Assembly: GCA_003151825.1 (NCBI GenBank)
Contig: PLYO01000041.1
Span: 1-64,000, forward strand
Direction: 5' to 3'
Source of the DNA: Ignavibacteriota bacterium
GTDB lineage: Bacteria > Bacteroidota > Ignavibacteria > Palsa-1295
DNA length: 64,000 bases
The translations under genes and the position numbers were made by a program. Shown here piece after piece: positions 42,224 through 49,626 of the stretch; position 1 is the stretch's first letter, and every line of letters begins with the position of its first letter. Under the pieces are notes generated by a model that worked only from the letters and a program-made list of their open reading frames with translations, ran no database searches and was not told the origin of the DNA.

Positions 42224-43216
42224 TCAATTGGCTTCCGTCGGTTGCGGTTCGAGATAGTGATCGACGTCCATCCCGAACGTCAGTCCGAGTGAATCGACGA
42301 TCTTGCCGAGTTCGTCGAGCGATTTGCGTCCGAAATTGCGGAAGGTCAGAAGATCGCGTTCGTCCTTGCGGACGAGTTCGGCGATGTTCTTGATGTTCGC
42401 GGCGCGCAAGCAGTTTTGCGAACGGACCGAAAGCGTGAGCGTATCGACGGGCGTGAGCAGCACCTGCTTGATGCGCTCGGTTTCGCTGTCGGCAATAGGC
42501 CGGCGCTCTTCTTTTTCTTCTTCGCCGCCAAAGCGGACGAAGAGGTTGATGTGATCGCGTAAAATGCGTCCGCCGATGGTCACCGCTTCTTCCGGCGTAA
42601 GGGAACCATCGGTTTCGACCTCGATGATGAGGCGCTCGTAATCCGTTTTTTGTCCGACGCGCGTCGGCTCGACATTGTAGCGGACGTTCACGATCGGCGT
42701 GTAGATCGAGTCGATAGCGATGGTGCCAAGCGGCGCATCGAGCGTTTTGTTTTCTTCGGCAGGAACGTAGCCGCGTCCGTGCCCGACGCGAAGCTCCATC
42801 TGCACGCGAGCGCCGTTTGACATCGTAAACAAATGGTGCTTCGGATTCAGGACTTCGATTTCCGGCGAAAGCTCCTGCAAATCACCGGCAGTAAAATCCT
42901 TCGGCCCTTTGACGTCGATAAGCACGCGCGTGGAACTCGATTGCTCCGCGCGCAGCCGAACGCCCTTCAAATTCAGGATAATCTCGGCCACGTCTTCGAC
43001 GACGCCTTTCATCGTCGAGAATTCATGGAGCACCCCATCGAATCGGACGCTGGTAAACGCAGTGCCGGGTATCGAAGCGAGCAGAACGCGGCGCATCGAA
43101 TTACCGAGCGTCGTTCCATATCCTTCTTCGAGTGGCGAGGCGATAAACCGCCCGTAGGTATTCGTTCGGGACGAGCCATCAAGCTCGATCCGGTCTGGCA
43201 TGTGTAGATTAGTCAT
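42224..43216 (-). CDS. rpoA: RNA polymerase alpha subunit
   Basis: 330-aa alpha subunit. N-terminal dimerisation domain with SPLEEGYGTTLGNSMRRVLL, VLHEFSTMKGVVEDVAEIIL and VGHGRGYVPAEENK. C-terminal domain with LRAANIKNIAELVRKDERDL and FRNFGRKSLDELGKI, which contacts UP elements and activators. Located between rpsD and rplQ as expected, but flanked on both sides by AGTGCTAA-type inverted repeats. Confidence 0.98.
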   Translation of the reverse strand: MTNLHMPDRIELDGSSRTNTYGRFIASPLEEGYGTTLGNSMRRVLLASIPGTAFTSVRFDGVLHEFSTMKGVVEDVAEIILNLKGVRLRAEQSSSTRVLIDVKGPKDFTAGDLQELSPEIEVLNPKHHLFTMSNGARVQMELRVGHGRGYVPAEENKTLDAPLGTIAIDSIYTPIVNVRYNVEPTRVGQKTDYERLIIEVETDGSLTPEEAVTIGGRILRDHINLFVRFGGEEEKEERRPIADSETERIKQVLLTPVDTLTLSVRSQNCLRAANIKNIAELVRKDERDLLTFRNFGRKSLDELGKIVDSLGLTFGMDVDHYLEPQPTEAN

Positions 43217-43240
43217 TTCTTTTTCGTGCTCCTCTTAAAT

Positions 43241-43395
43241 AAGTGCTAAGTGCTAAAGTGCTAAGTGCTTAGTTCCAAAAACTTCTTTTCCAGTTGTTCT
43301 TAAGAACGGCATTTAACGACTTAACTTTGATTCTATAATTTTTTTTATGCTTCTTCATACTAAGCACTTGCCAGCACTTAGCACTTCAGCACTTA
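43241..43395. repeat. Inverted repeat of AAGTGCTA units between rpsD and rpoA
   Basis: Left arm 43241-43271 and right arm 43361-43395 consist of TTAGCACTT/AAGTGCTAA units, partly interrupted in the right arm. The right arm ends 3 nt from the rpsD stop. The ~90-nt loop contains a second palindrome, GTTCTTAAGAAC. Confidence 0.85.
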
Positions 43396-43398
43396 AAG

Positions 43399-44031
43399 TT
43401 ACTTGGAATAGAGTTCGACGATCAGCTGCTCGTTGGCATTGAGTGGAATATCCGTTCGCTCGGGAACCGCCAGAAACACTCCGGAGAGATTGGCTTTGTC
43501 GAGCGAGAGCCAATTGGGCACCGCCGAATCGCCGCGCGTCCGCTGAAGCGATTCATGCACGACGGAAAGCCTACGGCTGGATTCTTTCACCTGAATGGTA
43601 TCGCCCGGCGAAACGAGCGCGGAAGGAATGTTCAAAATCCCGCCATTGACCGTAATGTGACGATGCAAAATAAGCTGGCGCGCGGCCTTGCGGCTGGGCG
43701 CGAGATTTAATCGATAGACCACATTATCCAATCGGCGTTCGAGCAGCTTTACTAAGTTCTCGCCGGTGACGCCGCGAAGTTTCGCGGCCTTTTCGAAGGT
43801 ATTGCGAAATTGCGTTTCGAGCATTCCATAGAGGCGGCGAACCTTCTGCTTCTCACGAAGCTGAATGCCATATTCGGAGACCTTCTGCCGCCGGTTCAGG
43901 CCATGCTGACCCGGCGGATAGGCCCGTTTTTCGACGGGACACTTTTCCGAGTAACACTTTGCGCCTTTCAAAAAAAGCTTTTGCTTTTCGCGGCGGCAAA
44001 GCTTGCACGATGAATCGGTATAACGAGCCAT
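43399..44031 (-). CDS. rpsD: 30S ribosomal protein S4
   Basis: 210-aa assembly-initiating small-subunit protein. It has the Cys-rich zinc-type N-terminus ([18 protein letters not shown], then SEKC), [20 protein letters not shown], and an S4 domain ([21 protein letters not shown]). The C-terminus is ELYSK. Between rpsK and rpoA in the alpha operon. Confidence 0.98.
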   Translation of the reverse strand: MARYTDSSCKLCRREKQKLFLKGAKCYSEKCPVEKRAYPPGQHGLNRRQKVSEYGIQLREKQKVRRLYGMLETQFRNTFEKAAKLRGVTGENLVKLLERRLDNVVYRLNLAPSRKAARQLILHRHITVNGGILNIPSALVSPGDTIQVKESSRRLSVVHESLQRTRGDSAVPNWLSLDKANLSGVFLAVPERTDIPLNANEQLIVELYSK

Positions 44032-44039
44032 TCTTTTTA

Positions 44040-44180
44040 ATTACGAATTACGAATGACGAATTACGAATTCGCAATTTGTCATTCTTGCCTTCTTCCTCC
44101 ATGATGGTTCCACTGGAGTTTACAGCTTTAAAAAAACTCCCTCTCCTTACTAAGGAGAGGGCCGGGGAGAGGTCCCCCCC
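44040..44180. repeat. Repeat-rich spacer between rpsD and rpsK
   Basis: Contains tandem ATTACGAATT/GACGAATT units (44040-44085) and a CTCTCCTTACTAAGGAGAGG palindrome with GGCCGGGGAGAGGTC tail (44137-44180), a half-copy of the compound repeat upstream of rplK. Confidence 0.8.
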
Positions 44181-44189
44181 AAAAAAAAA

Positions 44190-44591
44190 TTATACTCTAC
44201 GTTTCTTCGGTGGGCGGCAGCCGTTGTGCGGCATGGGCGTGATGTCCCGGATGGTCAGGACTTCAATCCCGGCGGTTTGGAGCGCGCGCACTGCCGCTTC
44301 GCGTCCCGAGCCGGGGCCTTTGATCAGCACATCGACTTTGCGCAAGCCCATATCGAAGGCTTCCTTCGCGCAGTTTTCCGCCGAGACCTGCGCGGCGAAC
44401 GGCGTGTTCTTGCGCGATCCCTTGAAGCCCATCTTACCCGCCGTGGCCCACGAAAGCGTGTTGCCGCGAATATCCGTAAGCGTGATAATCACATTGTTGA
44501 ACGTCGCCTTCACATGCGCGACGCCCAGCGATTCCGCCTGGATCTTTTTCTTCTTTTTGGTACCCTTGGTTGCTGCTGCTGCTTTTGCCAT
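44190..44591 (-). CDS. rpsK: 30S ribosomal protein S11
   Basis: 133-aa platform protein lining the mRNA exit. Signatures: [61 protein letters not shown], and C-terminal [16 protein letters not shown]. The N-terminus has an alanine/lysine tract ([14 protein letters not shown]). Preceded by a 26-bp perfect inverted repeat. Confidence 0.98.
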   Translation of the reverse strand: MAKAAAATKGTKKKKKIQAESLGVAHVKATFNNVIITLTDIRGNTLSWATAGKMGFKGSRKNTPFAAQVSAENCAKEAFDMGLRKVDVLIKGPGSGREAAVRALQTAGIEVLTIRDITPMPHNGCRPPKKRRV

Positions 44592-44606
44592 TCTTTCGAT
44601 CTTGTT

Positions 44607-44674
44607 GCGTAGGTCGGTGCTTCCAGCCCGACCTTCCTTGGGGGTGGTGTCGGGCTGGAAGCACCGACCTACGC
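44607..44674. repeat. 26-bp perfect inverted repeat between rpsM and rpsK
   Basis: Arms 44607-44632 and 44649-44674 are perfect reverse complements beginning GCGTAGGTCGGTGCTTCCAG, with a 16-nt loop. The hairpin lies 7 nt from the rpsM stop. Strong enough to attenuate or process the operon mRNA; otherwise a dispersed palindromic unit. Confidence 0.92.
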
Positions 44675-44681
44675 GTTAAAA

Positions 44682-45059
44682 TTACTTTGTTGCTTTCTTC
44701 TTTCCGGCGACGGTCTTGCGGCGGCCTTTGCGGGTTCGTGCGTTCGTGCGGGTGCGCTGGCCGCGCACCGGAAGCCCTTTGCGATGCCGGAGTCCGCGAT
44801 ACGCGCCGATGTCCATCAGACGCTTGATGGCAAGCTGCATCTCGCTGCGGGCCGTGCCTTCGACTTTGTAATCGGCGGTGATAACCCCACGGATGGTCGT
44901 TACTTCATCCTCGGTCAGATCGTTAATTTTTTTATCGTCAGGAATCCCGGCGGCCACAAGGATTTTATGCGCATTCGTTTTGCCGATGCCGTAGATATAC
45001 GTCAGTCCGACGACGGATCGTTTGTTTTTCGGAAGATCAATGCCGGCTATTCGAGCCAT
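44682..45059 (-). CDS. rpsM: 30S ribosomal protein S13
   Basis: 125-aa head protein contacting tRNA and L5. [38 protein letters not shown], and the basic C-terminal [20 protein letters not shown] are diagnostic. Lies between rpmJ and rpsK. Confidence 0.98.
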   Translation of the reverse strand: MARIAGIDLPKNKRSVVGLTYIYGIGKTNAHKILVAAGIPDDKKINDLTEDEVTTIRGVITADYKVEGTARSEMQLAIKRLMDIGAYRGLRHRKGLPVRGQRTRTNARTRKGRRKTVAGKKKATK

Positions 45060-45169
45060 TCGTTAAAAAGTGCTTAAAATACTAAAGAATCGCTAAGTGT
45101 CTGATGGAAAAGGTGCCTATTTTGCGTGTGCTCGGTTAATACTCATCAAACTTTTCATGAACTCTGAGG

Positions 45170-45286
45170 TTACCCCTGACGCTGCTTATGCTTCGGATTC
45201 GACTTGCAAATTACGCGCACCACGCCCTTTCGGGTGACGACCTTACAATTTTCGCAGCGCTTTTTTACCGATGCCTGAACTTTCAT
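45170..45286 (-). CDS. rpmJ: 50S ribosomal protein L36
   Basis: 38-aa protein, absent from the ORF track because it is too short: [20 protein letters not shown], then [18 protein letters not shown]. The zinc-binding Cys-x2-Cys...Cys...His pattern (C11, C14, C27, H33) marks the C+ form of L36. Positioned 16 nt after infA, the standard infA-rpmJ-rpsM order. Confidence 0.96.
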   Translation of the reverse strand: MKVQASVKKRCENCKVVTRKGVVRVICKSNPKHKQRQG

Positions 45287-45302
45287 GTTCGTGTTTCAAT
45301 AT

Positions 45303-45521
45303 TTACTTATACCGGTACGTAATCCGCCCCTTGCTGAGGTCATACGGGGAAAGCTCGATGGTTACGCGGTCGCCCTGCAGGATTTTGATGTAATTCATCC
45401 GCATCTTGCCGGAGATCCGTGCGAGGATTTCATGGCCGTTTTCCAGCTTGACCCGAAACGTTGCGTTCGCTAACGCTTCTGCTATGATCCCATCGACCGT
45501 AATCGCCCCTTGTTTGGCCAC
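45303..45521 (-). CDS. infA: Translation initiation factor IF-1
   Basis: 72-aa OB-fold factor that binds the ribosomal A site during initiation. Recognised by [40 protein letters not shown] and [13 protein letters not shown]. First gene of this alpha operon segment. The usual upstream map and secY are missing; instead a hairpin-rich 354-bp spacer leads to a divergent toxin-antitoxin island. Confidence 0.97.
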   Translation of the reverse strand: MAKQGAITVDGIIAEALANATFRVKLENGHEILARISGKMRMNYIKILQGDRVTIELSPYDLSKGRITYRYK

Positions 45522-45732
45522 TTATCCCTTATTCGTGCTTTCCCGTTTGCGCTTCAAATAGGGGAAATCGACGCTAAACCCTTTATTATCAAAGGCTTCA
45601 CATAAATTTAATACAATAAGAACCCCATTTGCCTTTTTCAGCGCGGGCCTTTAACCGAAAGGAGGGCAGGATTGTTCCATAGGTGTCTGAACCGGGATTT
45701 GTGGGATGTGTGGGATGTATGATTTGCGTGTA

Positions 45733-45794
45733 AACCGGGTTTTTAACCCGGTTCAAAATTTGCACTGGGTTGAAACCAGCATCGTCGGCGATGC
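45733..45794. repeat. Three consecutive small hairpins upstream of infA
   Basis: AACCGGGTTTTTAACCCGGTT (45733-45753), CTGGGTTGAAACCAG (45765-45779, imperfect) and GCATCGTCGGCGATGC (45779-45794). The last resembles the GCATCG...CGATGC hairpins at 57682-57717. Rest of the 45522-45875 spacer: no gene seen; it must hold the infA promoter. Confidence 0.7.
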
Positions 45795-45814
45795 GTGGTG
45801 TACACCAATTATAA

Positions 45815-45850
45815 GGCACTCATTATTACCCCACTCACCTGGGCACTTTT
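45815..45850 (+). promoter_or_regulatory. Shared array leader, copy C
   Basis: GGCACTCATTATTACCCCA, then GGGCACTTTT 27 nt after the first half-site, ending about 25 nt before the DUF4258 start. It aligns closely with 47005-47041 over ~38 nt and more loosely with 21644-21678. Confidence 0.55.
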
Positions 45851-45875
45851 GAGATAAATCCCACCTTACTCAGCT

Positions 45876-46142
45876 ATGCGAGAAATTAATCTTCCGATTC
45901 GGCTAACAAAACATGCCGACGAGCAATGCCACGAACGAGGCGCTACGGAGGATGAAGTTCGTGAAGCGATTCTTTTCGGCGAGTGGGAGGAAGTCAAGAA
46001 TGGAAGAACGATCGCAAAGTTGAATGTGCAATTCGGTAAGACATGGGCGGGAAATATGTATCCAATTAAACAGGTCGCGCCGGAGTTCGTTATAGAAGCA
46101 AGGGAGATCGTCGTGATAACAGTTTATACTTTCTATTTTTAA
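45876..46142 (+). CDS. DUF4258 protein, putative toxin
   Basis: 88-aa DUF4258 member: TKHADEQCHERGATEDEVRE, ILFGEWEEVKNGRTIAKLNV and terminal REIVVITVYTFYF. The His-x-x-x-Gln-x-x-x-Arg start and last strand are typical. The family is often placed with RelE/BECR-like folds and paired with DUF2283. The array leader (copy C) is directly upstream, without a micro-ORF. Confidence 0.8.
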   Translation: MREINLPIRLTKHADEQCHERGATEDEVREAILFGEWEEVKNGRTIAKLNVQFGKTWAGNMYPIKQVAPEFVIEAREIVVITVYTFYF

Positions 46143-46179
46143 TTATGAAGATCAGCTACGATTATGAAGATCAGCTACG
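46142..46179 (+). repeat. 19-bp tandem duplication at the DUF2283 start
   Basis: Two exact copies of ATTATGAAGATCAGCTACG (46142-46160, 46161-46179). The first copy creates an upstream ATG whose 12-codon ORF (MKISYDYEDQLR) overlaps the true start in another frame. Confidence 0.92.
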
Positions 46180-46385
46180 ATAAAGAAGTCGATGCGCTCT
46201 ACATTCGCTTGCTCGAAGGCGAGCAGCAGTCGCGTACCCTGCGGTTGACGGATGAAGTCGCGCTTAACATCGGGAACGAGGAGCAGCTTATCGGCGTCGA
46301 AATTTTAGACGCAAAAAATATTCTCGGGCATGGCCAGCTTCCGAAGCTCCTCATCGAGAATATCAATTTTGCAGTTGCGCCGTAA
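46164..46385 (+). CDS. DUF2283 protein, putative antitoxin
   Basis: 73-aa DUF2283 protein: MKISYDKEVDALYIRLLEGE, TLRLTDEVALNIGNEEQLIG and EILDAKNILG. It follows the DUF4258 gene by 21 nt and presumably neutralises it. The start is duplicated, so translation may be reduced by the overlapping decoy ORF. A distant relative of the three DUF2283 proteins in the 19-21 kb array. Confidence 0.8.
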   Translation: MKISYDKEVDALYIRLLEGEQQSRTLRLTDEVALNIGNEEQLIGVEILDAKNILGHGQLPKLLIENINFAVAP

Positions 46386-46421
46386 ATTTCAAGATCATCA
46401 GTATTCGGCCAATACGGATCC

Positions 46422-46736
46422 ATGTTTGAAAAAATCCGAGAATGCTTCAAGCGGCAAGCTGTGATTTTTTCGAAACATGCTGCAATGGAAATGGAGTATG
46501 AGCCGCTCGGTGAGATATTGACGCAAGATGTATACGATGCCGTGTTGTTCGGCGAATGCCTTCGGGAGTATGAGGACGATAAGCCCCTGCCATCGTGCCT
46601 TATCTTTGGATGGGTAGGCAACCAAAGGCCCATTCATGCCGTTTGCGGATACGATGCGGAGCGGGACAGGGCGGTCGTGATAACCGTCTATGAGCCGCAT
46701 CCAAATTTGTGGATAAATTTTCGTGAAAGGATCTAA
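46422..46736 (+). CDS. DUF4258 protein, putative toxin (MqsR-like role)
   Basis: 104-aa DUF4258 member with IFSKHAAMEMEYEPLGEILT, AVLFGECLREYEDDKPLPSC, and RAVVITVYEPHPNLWINF. It overlaps the following zinc-finger gene region and is paired with an MqsA-type antitoxin rather than DUF2283. Confidence 0.8.
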   Translation: MFEKIRECFKRQAVIFSKHAAMEMEYEPLGEILTQDVYDAVLFGECLREYEDDKPLPSCLIFGWVGNQRPIHAVCGYDAERDRAVVITVYEPHPNLWINFRERI

Positions 46737-46740
46737 AAAG

Positions 46741-46992
46741 ATGAAATGTGTCGTATGCCACGGCGAGGACATTCAGGAGCAGCACGTCGAAGAAGAGATG
46801 CGCAGCGGGAAGGACATCGTCCTTGCTCCGGTCACCTGTCTTGTCTGCCAAACATGCGGCGAACGCTATTTCGATACTGCAACGATGCGGCGTCTCGAAA
46901 CGCTGCGCGCCGAACTTCGTTCCGGAACGATTGCCCTGAAACAGATCGGTAAAGTGCTGGCGATTGATCCCGTTTTCGCCAAAGCGGCGTAA
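46741..46992 (+). CDS. YgiT/MqsA-type zinc-finger antitoxin
   Basis: 83-aa protein from ATG 46741 (MKCVVCHGEDIQEQHVEEEM). Two CxxC pairs (CVVC and CQTC in VTCLVCQTCGERYFD) form the MqsA N-terminal zinc-binding domain. The C-terminal helix-turn-helix of full MqsA is absent, leaving only TMRRLETLRAELRSGTIALK. Start is 4 nt after the DUF4258 stop. YgiT-type partners of DUF4258 toxins are a common pairing. Confidence 0.85.
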   Translation: MKCVVCHGEDIQEQHVEEEMRSGKDIVLAPVTCLVCQTCGERYFDTATMRRLETLRAELRSGTIALKQIGKVLAIDPVFAKAA

Positions 46993-47004
46993 GTGCGTGA
47001 TTTA

Positions 47005-47041
47005 GGCACTCATAATTACCCCACCCCACGCGGGCACTTTT
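47005..47041 (+). promoter_or_regulatory. Shared array leader, copy B
   Basis: GGCACTCATAATTACCCCAC, then GGGCACTTTT 28 nt after the first half-site, 29 nt before micro-ORF 6. Nearly the same as copy C at 45815-45850. Confidence 0.55.
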
Positions 47042-47069
47042 GCCCGAACAGGTTCCTTTCATTCCTGCC

Positions 47070-47147
47070 ATGAACCCGAACCGCTTCCTCGCGCTTGCCC
47101 TCTTCGCCTGGCTTGCCGCCGCGCCCGCCGGCGAAGCCGGAACTTAG
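47070..47147 (+). CDS. Micro-ORF 6, signal-peptide-like, without cassette
   Basis: 25-codon ORF MNPNRFLALALFAWLAAAPA, then GEAGT and TAG. Positions align with the array micro-ORFs (M-x-P-x-R-x-L-A-L-x-L-F-A), including DNA-level matches such as CTCGCGCTTGCCCTCTTCGC. It follows leader copy B and is closed by a terminator hairpin, with no toxin-antitoxin module attached. Confidence 0.5.
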   Translation: MNPNRFLALALFAWLAAAPAGEAGT

Positions 47148-47173
47148 CCTTCTGAAAAAGCTTTTCCAACACA

Positions 47174-47222
47174 AGCCCGTTTGCCAGCATGTAATTGCGC
47201 AAGCGGGCTATTTTGTTTTTTC
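47174..47222 (+). terminator. Rho-independent terminator after micro-ORF 6
   Basis: Stem AGCCCGTTTGC / GCAAGCGGGCT (one mismatch, 14-nt loop) at 47174-47209 followed by ATTTTGTTTTTT. It would end the short leader transcript before the lipoprotein gene. Confidence 0.75.
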
Positions 47223-47254
47223 TATTACTTGTCATTTCTATTTCACAAAACCAC

Positions 47255-48385
47255 ATGAAAAAAGGTTACATCTCCTTCATCGAAATTCTGCTTCTTGCTT
47301 CGGCGCTTCTAACCGGATGCAGCCACTCGACGCAAGTGACGAATAACACGACGAATTCATCAGGGCCGTGGGTTGTAACTGGCTCCGACCCAATGGTTCC
47401 GCTTACGGTGATTGATTCGACGGGAGAAACCCTCTCAGCGATTCTGGATACTTCCGCCAACTCGATAATCGGATGTGTCTATAGAGATGCGCAAAATGAT
47501 ACGGCCGTGATTTGGATAGGCGACAGTGCGTTGCCCTCAAAAGCCGTTATTGGGAACTACGAGTTCCTATTCGCGAATTACACTGATAGTAGTGTTGACA
47601 TCGCCATAACGGATACGGCCGGTGACATCGGAATAGCTCAAAACATGAATATCGGTGCCGCATTACAAGCATCGAGCATCCATACTAATAAGTTAGGTAT
47701 TGCCTTCAAAAAAGGTGGGGCTATTCCATTGGACTTGACCGAGACAATAAGTAAAATTTTCGAAGTAATCTATCAAGATCTGGCTGCTACATTGTGTGCA
47801 GCGGCAGCCATGGAGGCGGCGAAGATTGTAGTCGACGCCATAATAGGTTCGGCACTCACACCAGGAGGAGGGATACTTGCGACGCCTTTAGCTCTACTTT
47901 TGCCTGCAATTGCAATACTCGGGGAAGGTTGCGAAGAAGCATTTAAAGAGGCGTGGCCGGAAATCGAAAAACTCATAATGCAAATTGGAACTTCTAATCC
48001 GGCCGCCAGCCCTTCAACACCCGTCATGCAACCTCAGAAACCTTGGATGAATGCTAATTCGCTAGATCAATACATTAGCAATATGGGACCATATTGGCAA
48101 GCTGCTATAACCGGTACTGATTCGGTCTGCCAATTCAGCACTTTTGCAAGTGGGAATAACCCAGACCAGTATTTCGCTCCTAATGGTGGCATACAGGGTT
48201 TTCCTTTTACAGATACCTTATGCCAAGGTGTCTATGGTCACTTTTCAGTCGTTGGGAATGCAAACTACTCAATAGTCACCACTCCTTACCGCAAATATGT
48301 AACGTTCTCTACCTATGACGGAGAGGTAATCAGCGGAGGCGCAGGTTTAATGTCATGTAAAGCTGTCGGCTCCTTCCGTCAGTAA
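47255..48385 (+). CDS. Putative lipoprotein of unknown function
   Basis: 376 aa from ATG 47255 (MKKGYISFIEILLLASALLT); the track start is 20 codons upstream. Lipobox LLTGC puts the lipidated Cys at about residue 23. The middle has a hydrophobic alanine-rich helix pair (LAATLCAAAAMEAAKIVVDA, ILATPLALLLPAIAILGEG), unusual for a surface lipoprotein and reminiscent of pore-forming or membrane-active segments. No known family. Confidence 0.65.
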   Translation: MKKGYISFIEILLLASALLTGCSHSTQVTNNTTNSSGPWVVTGSDPMVPLTVIDSTGETLSAILDTSANSIIGCVYRDAQNDTAVIWIGDSALPSKAVIGNYEFLFANYTDSSVDIAITDTAGDIGIAQNMNIGAALQASSIHTNKLGIAFKKGGAIPLDLTETISKIFEVIYQDLAATLCAAAAMEAAKIVVDAIIGSALTPGGGILATPLALLLPAIAILGEGCEEAFKEAWPEIEKLIMQIGTSNPAASPSTPVMQPQKPWMNANSLDQYISNMGPYWQAAITGTDSVCQFSTFASGNNPDQYFAPNGGIQGFPFTDTLCQGVYGHFSVVGNANYSIVTTPYRKYVTFSTYDGEVISGGAGLMSCKAVGSFRQ

Positions 48386-48470
48386 AAAATTGGAGCTTTG
48401 TACCCGAAAACCGAATCCGAATCAACTTCTCATGCAGAACTTCCTTCCAGAAATTCCAAGCTTGCGATGC

Positions 48471-48591
48471 CATTTGATTTGCGGCTACAACAGAACCGTT
48501 CGATAGCCTGACTCTGGAGCCGGAGCAACAGCAGCGGCGGCCCGCGCTTGGCGCGTGGCACGAAACCGGCCTGCAAAACCGTTAAGATATT
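48471..48591 (+). repeat. Duplicated ~120-bp leader, copy 1
   Basis: Upstream region of the VapB-like gene, ~85% identical to 49260-49380 with the same length up to the ATG. Contains ACAGAACCGTTCGATAGCCT and CGTGGCACGAAACC. Either a shared promoter/operator or the 3' end of a lost gene: one frame reads PEQQQ...LGAWHET...LQNR-stop in both copies. Confidence 0.85.
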
Positions 48592-48828
48592 ATGACAACA
48601 ACCTTTCGATTGGCGGCGAACGAACTCGATCAAACTTTTCTCGATCGCGTAAAAGCGATGTTTCGGGAGAAGCAGGTCGCTATTGTCGTTTATGAGGAAA
48701 ATTATGCAGCCAATTTAACCCACGCTCAGGCAAACGGCGCGGCGACCTACCGCGAGCGTGCCCGCGCCCTTCGCGGCGCCGCTAAAGGGATCGATACAAC
48801 CGTCGAGCGAGATGACGACCGGGTATGA
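48592..48828 (+). CDS. VapB-like antitoxin
   Basis: 78-aa protein starting MTTTFRLAANELDQTFLDRV, with an acidic/arginine C-terminus (RALRGAAKGIDTTVERDDD). Its first ~35 residues match the antitoxin at 49381, while the C-terminal toxin-binding part differs. Overlaps vapC by 4 nt (ATGA). Confidence 0.8.
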   Translation: MTTTFRLAANELDQTFLDRVKAMFREKQVAIVVYEENYAANLTHAQANGAATYRERARALRGAAKGIDTTVERDDDRV

Positions 48829-49205
48829 ACGTCGTAGATTCATCCGGATGGCTCGAATACTTCGCAGACAGCCCGTTGGCATCTGAGTTTGCTGCTGCAA
48901 TCGAGGACGCCGAGCATTTGATCGTCCCGTCAATTTCGATTTATGAAGTCAATAAGCGGCTCCTCGCGCAGGGCCGCCATAGTGTCGCGGCCGACGCCAT
49001 GATTCTCATGCAGGGTGGGCGCGTCATCGGCCTCGATCCTTCTCTTGCAATCGAAGCATCGAGGCAAGCTGTGACCAACAAGCTACCGCTTGCCGATAGC
49101 ATCATCTACGCGACGGCAATCCAACACTCCGCAACCATTTGGACGACGGATTCCCATTTCAAGGGACTGCCTAACGTCGAATACAGAGAGAAAGCTGGCA
49201 AGTGA
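48825..49205 (+). CDS. vapC: VapC PIN-domain toxin
   Basis: 126-aa PIN RNase: MNVVDSSGWLEYFADSP (Asp5), VPSISIYEVNKRLL (Glu), KLPLADSIIYATAIQ (Asp) and TIWTTDSHFKGL (Asp), the four acidic active-site positions. It cleaves specific RNAs, in known cases initiator tRNA or rRNA. Translationally coupled to the antitoxin. Confidence 0.92.
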   Translation: MNVVDSSGWLEYFADSPLASEFAAAIEDAEHLIVPSISIYEVNKRLLAQGRHSVAADAMILMQGGRVIGLDPSLAIEASRQAVTNKLPLADSIIYATAIQHSATIWTTDSHFKGLPNVEYREKAGK

Positions 49206-49259
49206 TATTTGACTGCCCAACCCTTCTAAAAATACTTGAGTTGAAAATTACAATACCAC

Positions 49260-49380
49260 CATTAGATTCGCAGCTATAACAGAACCGTTCGATAGCCTGT
49301 CTCTGGTGCCGGAGCAACAGCAGCGGCTGCTCGCGCTTGGCGCGTGGCACGAAACCAGCCTGCAAAATCGTTAAAATGAT
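49260..49380 (+). repeat. Duplicated ~120-bp leader, copy 2
   Basis: Upstream of the second antitoxin gene; pairs with 48471-48591. Confidence 0.85.
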
Positions 49381-49626
49381 ATGACAACGACCTTCCGGCT
49401 GCAGCCGGGTGAACTAAATGAAAGCTTTTTAGAAAAGCTGCGGGCGATGTTTCGAGACCGCGAATTGGAAGTAGTCGTCCATGAAACGGACGAGGAAACC
49501 GAGGCAGACTATCCGTTCGATAATCCCGCGCAAGCGAAATTTCTCGAACAGGAAATCCGGCATGTCGAGAATGGCGGCGAGATGGTCAGAGTCACGCTCG
49601 ATGATTTGCGATCGACGGCACGATGA
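49381..49626 (+). CDS. Antitoxin of the YoeB-type module
   Basis: 81-aa protein starting MTTTFRLQPGELNESFLEKL, sharing its N-terminal half with the VapB-like protein at 48592. The acidic middle (DEETEADYPFDNPAQ) and C-terminus (VENGGEMVRVTLDDLRS) differ and would bind its own toxin. Overlaps the toxin start by 4 nt. Confidence 0.8.
   Translation: MTTTFRLQPGELNESFLEKLRAMFRDRELEVVVHETDEETEADYPFDNPAQAKFLEQEIRHVENGGEMVRVTLDDLRSTAR

Noticed and set aside
45815-47041. Sigma-54 promoter at the GGCACT half-sites
   Set aside because: A GG dinucleotide with GC at the required -24/-12 spacing was not found in the copies examined.
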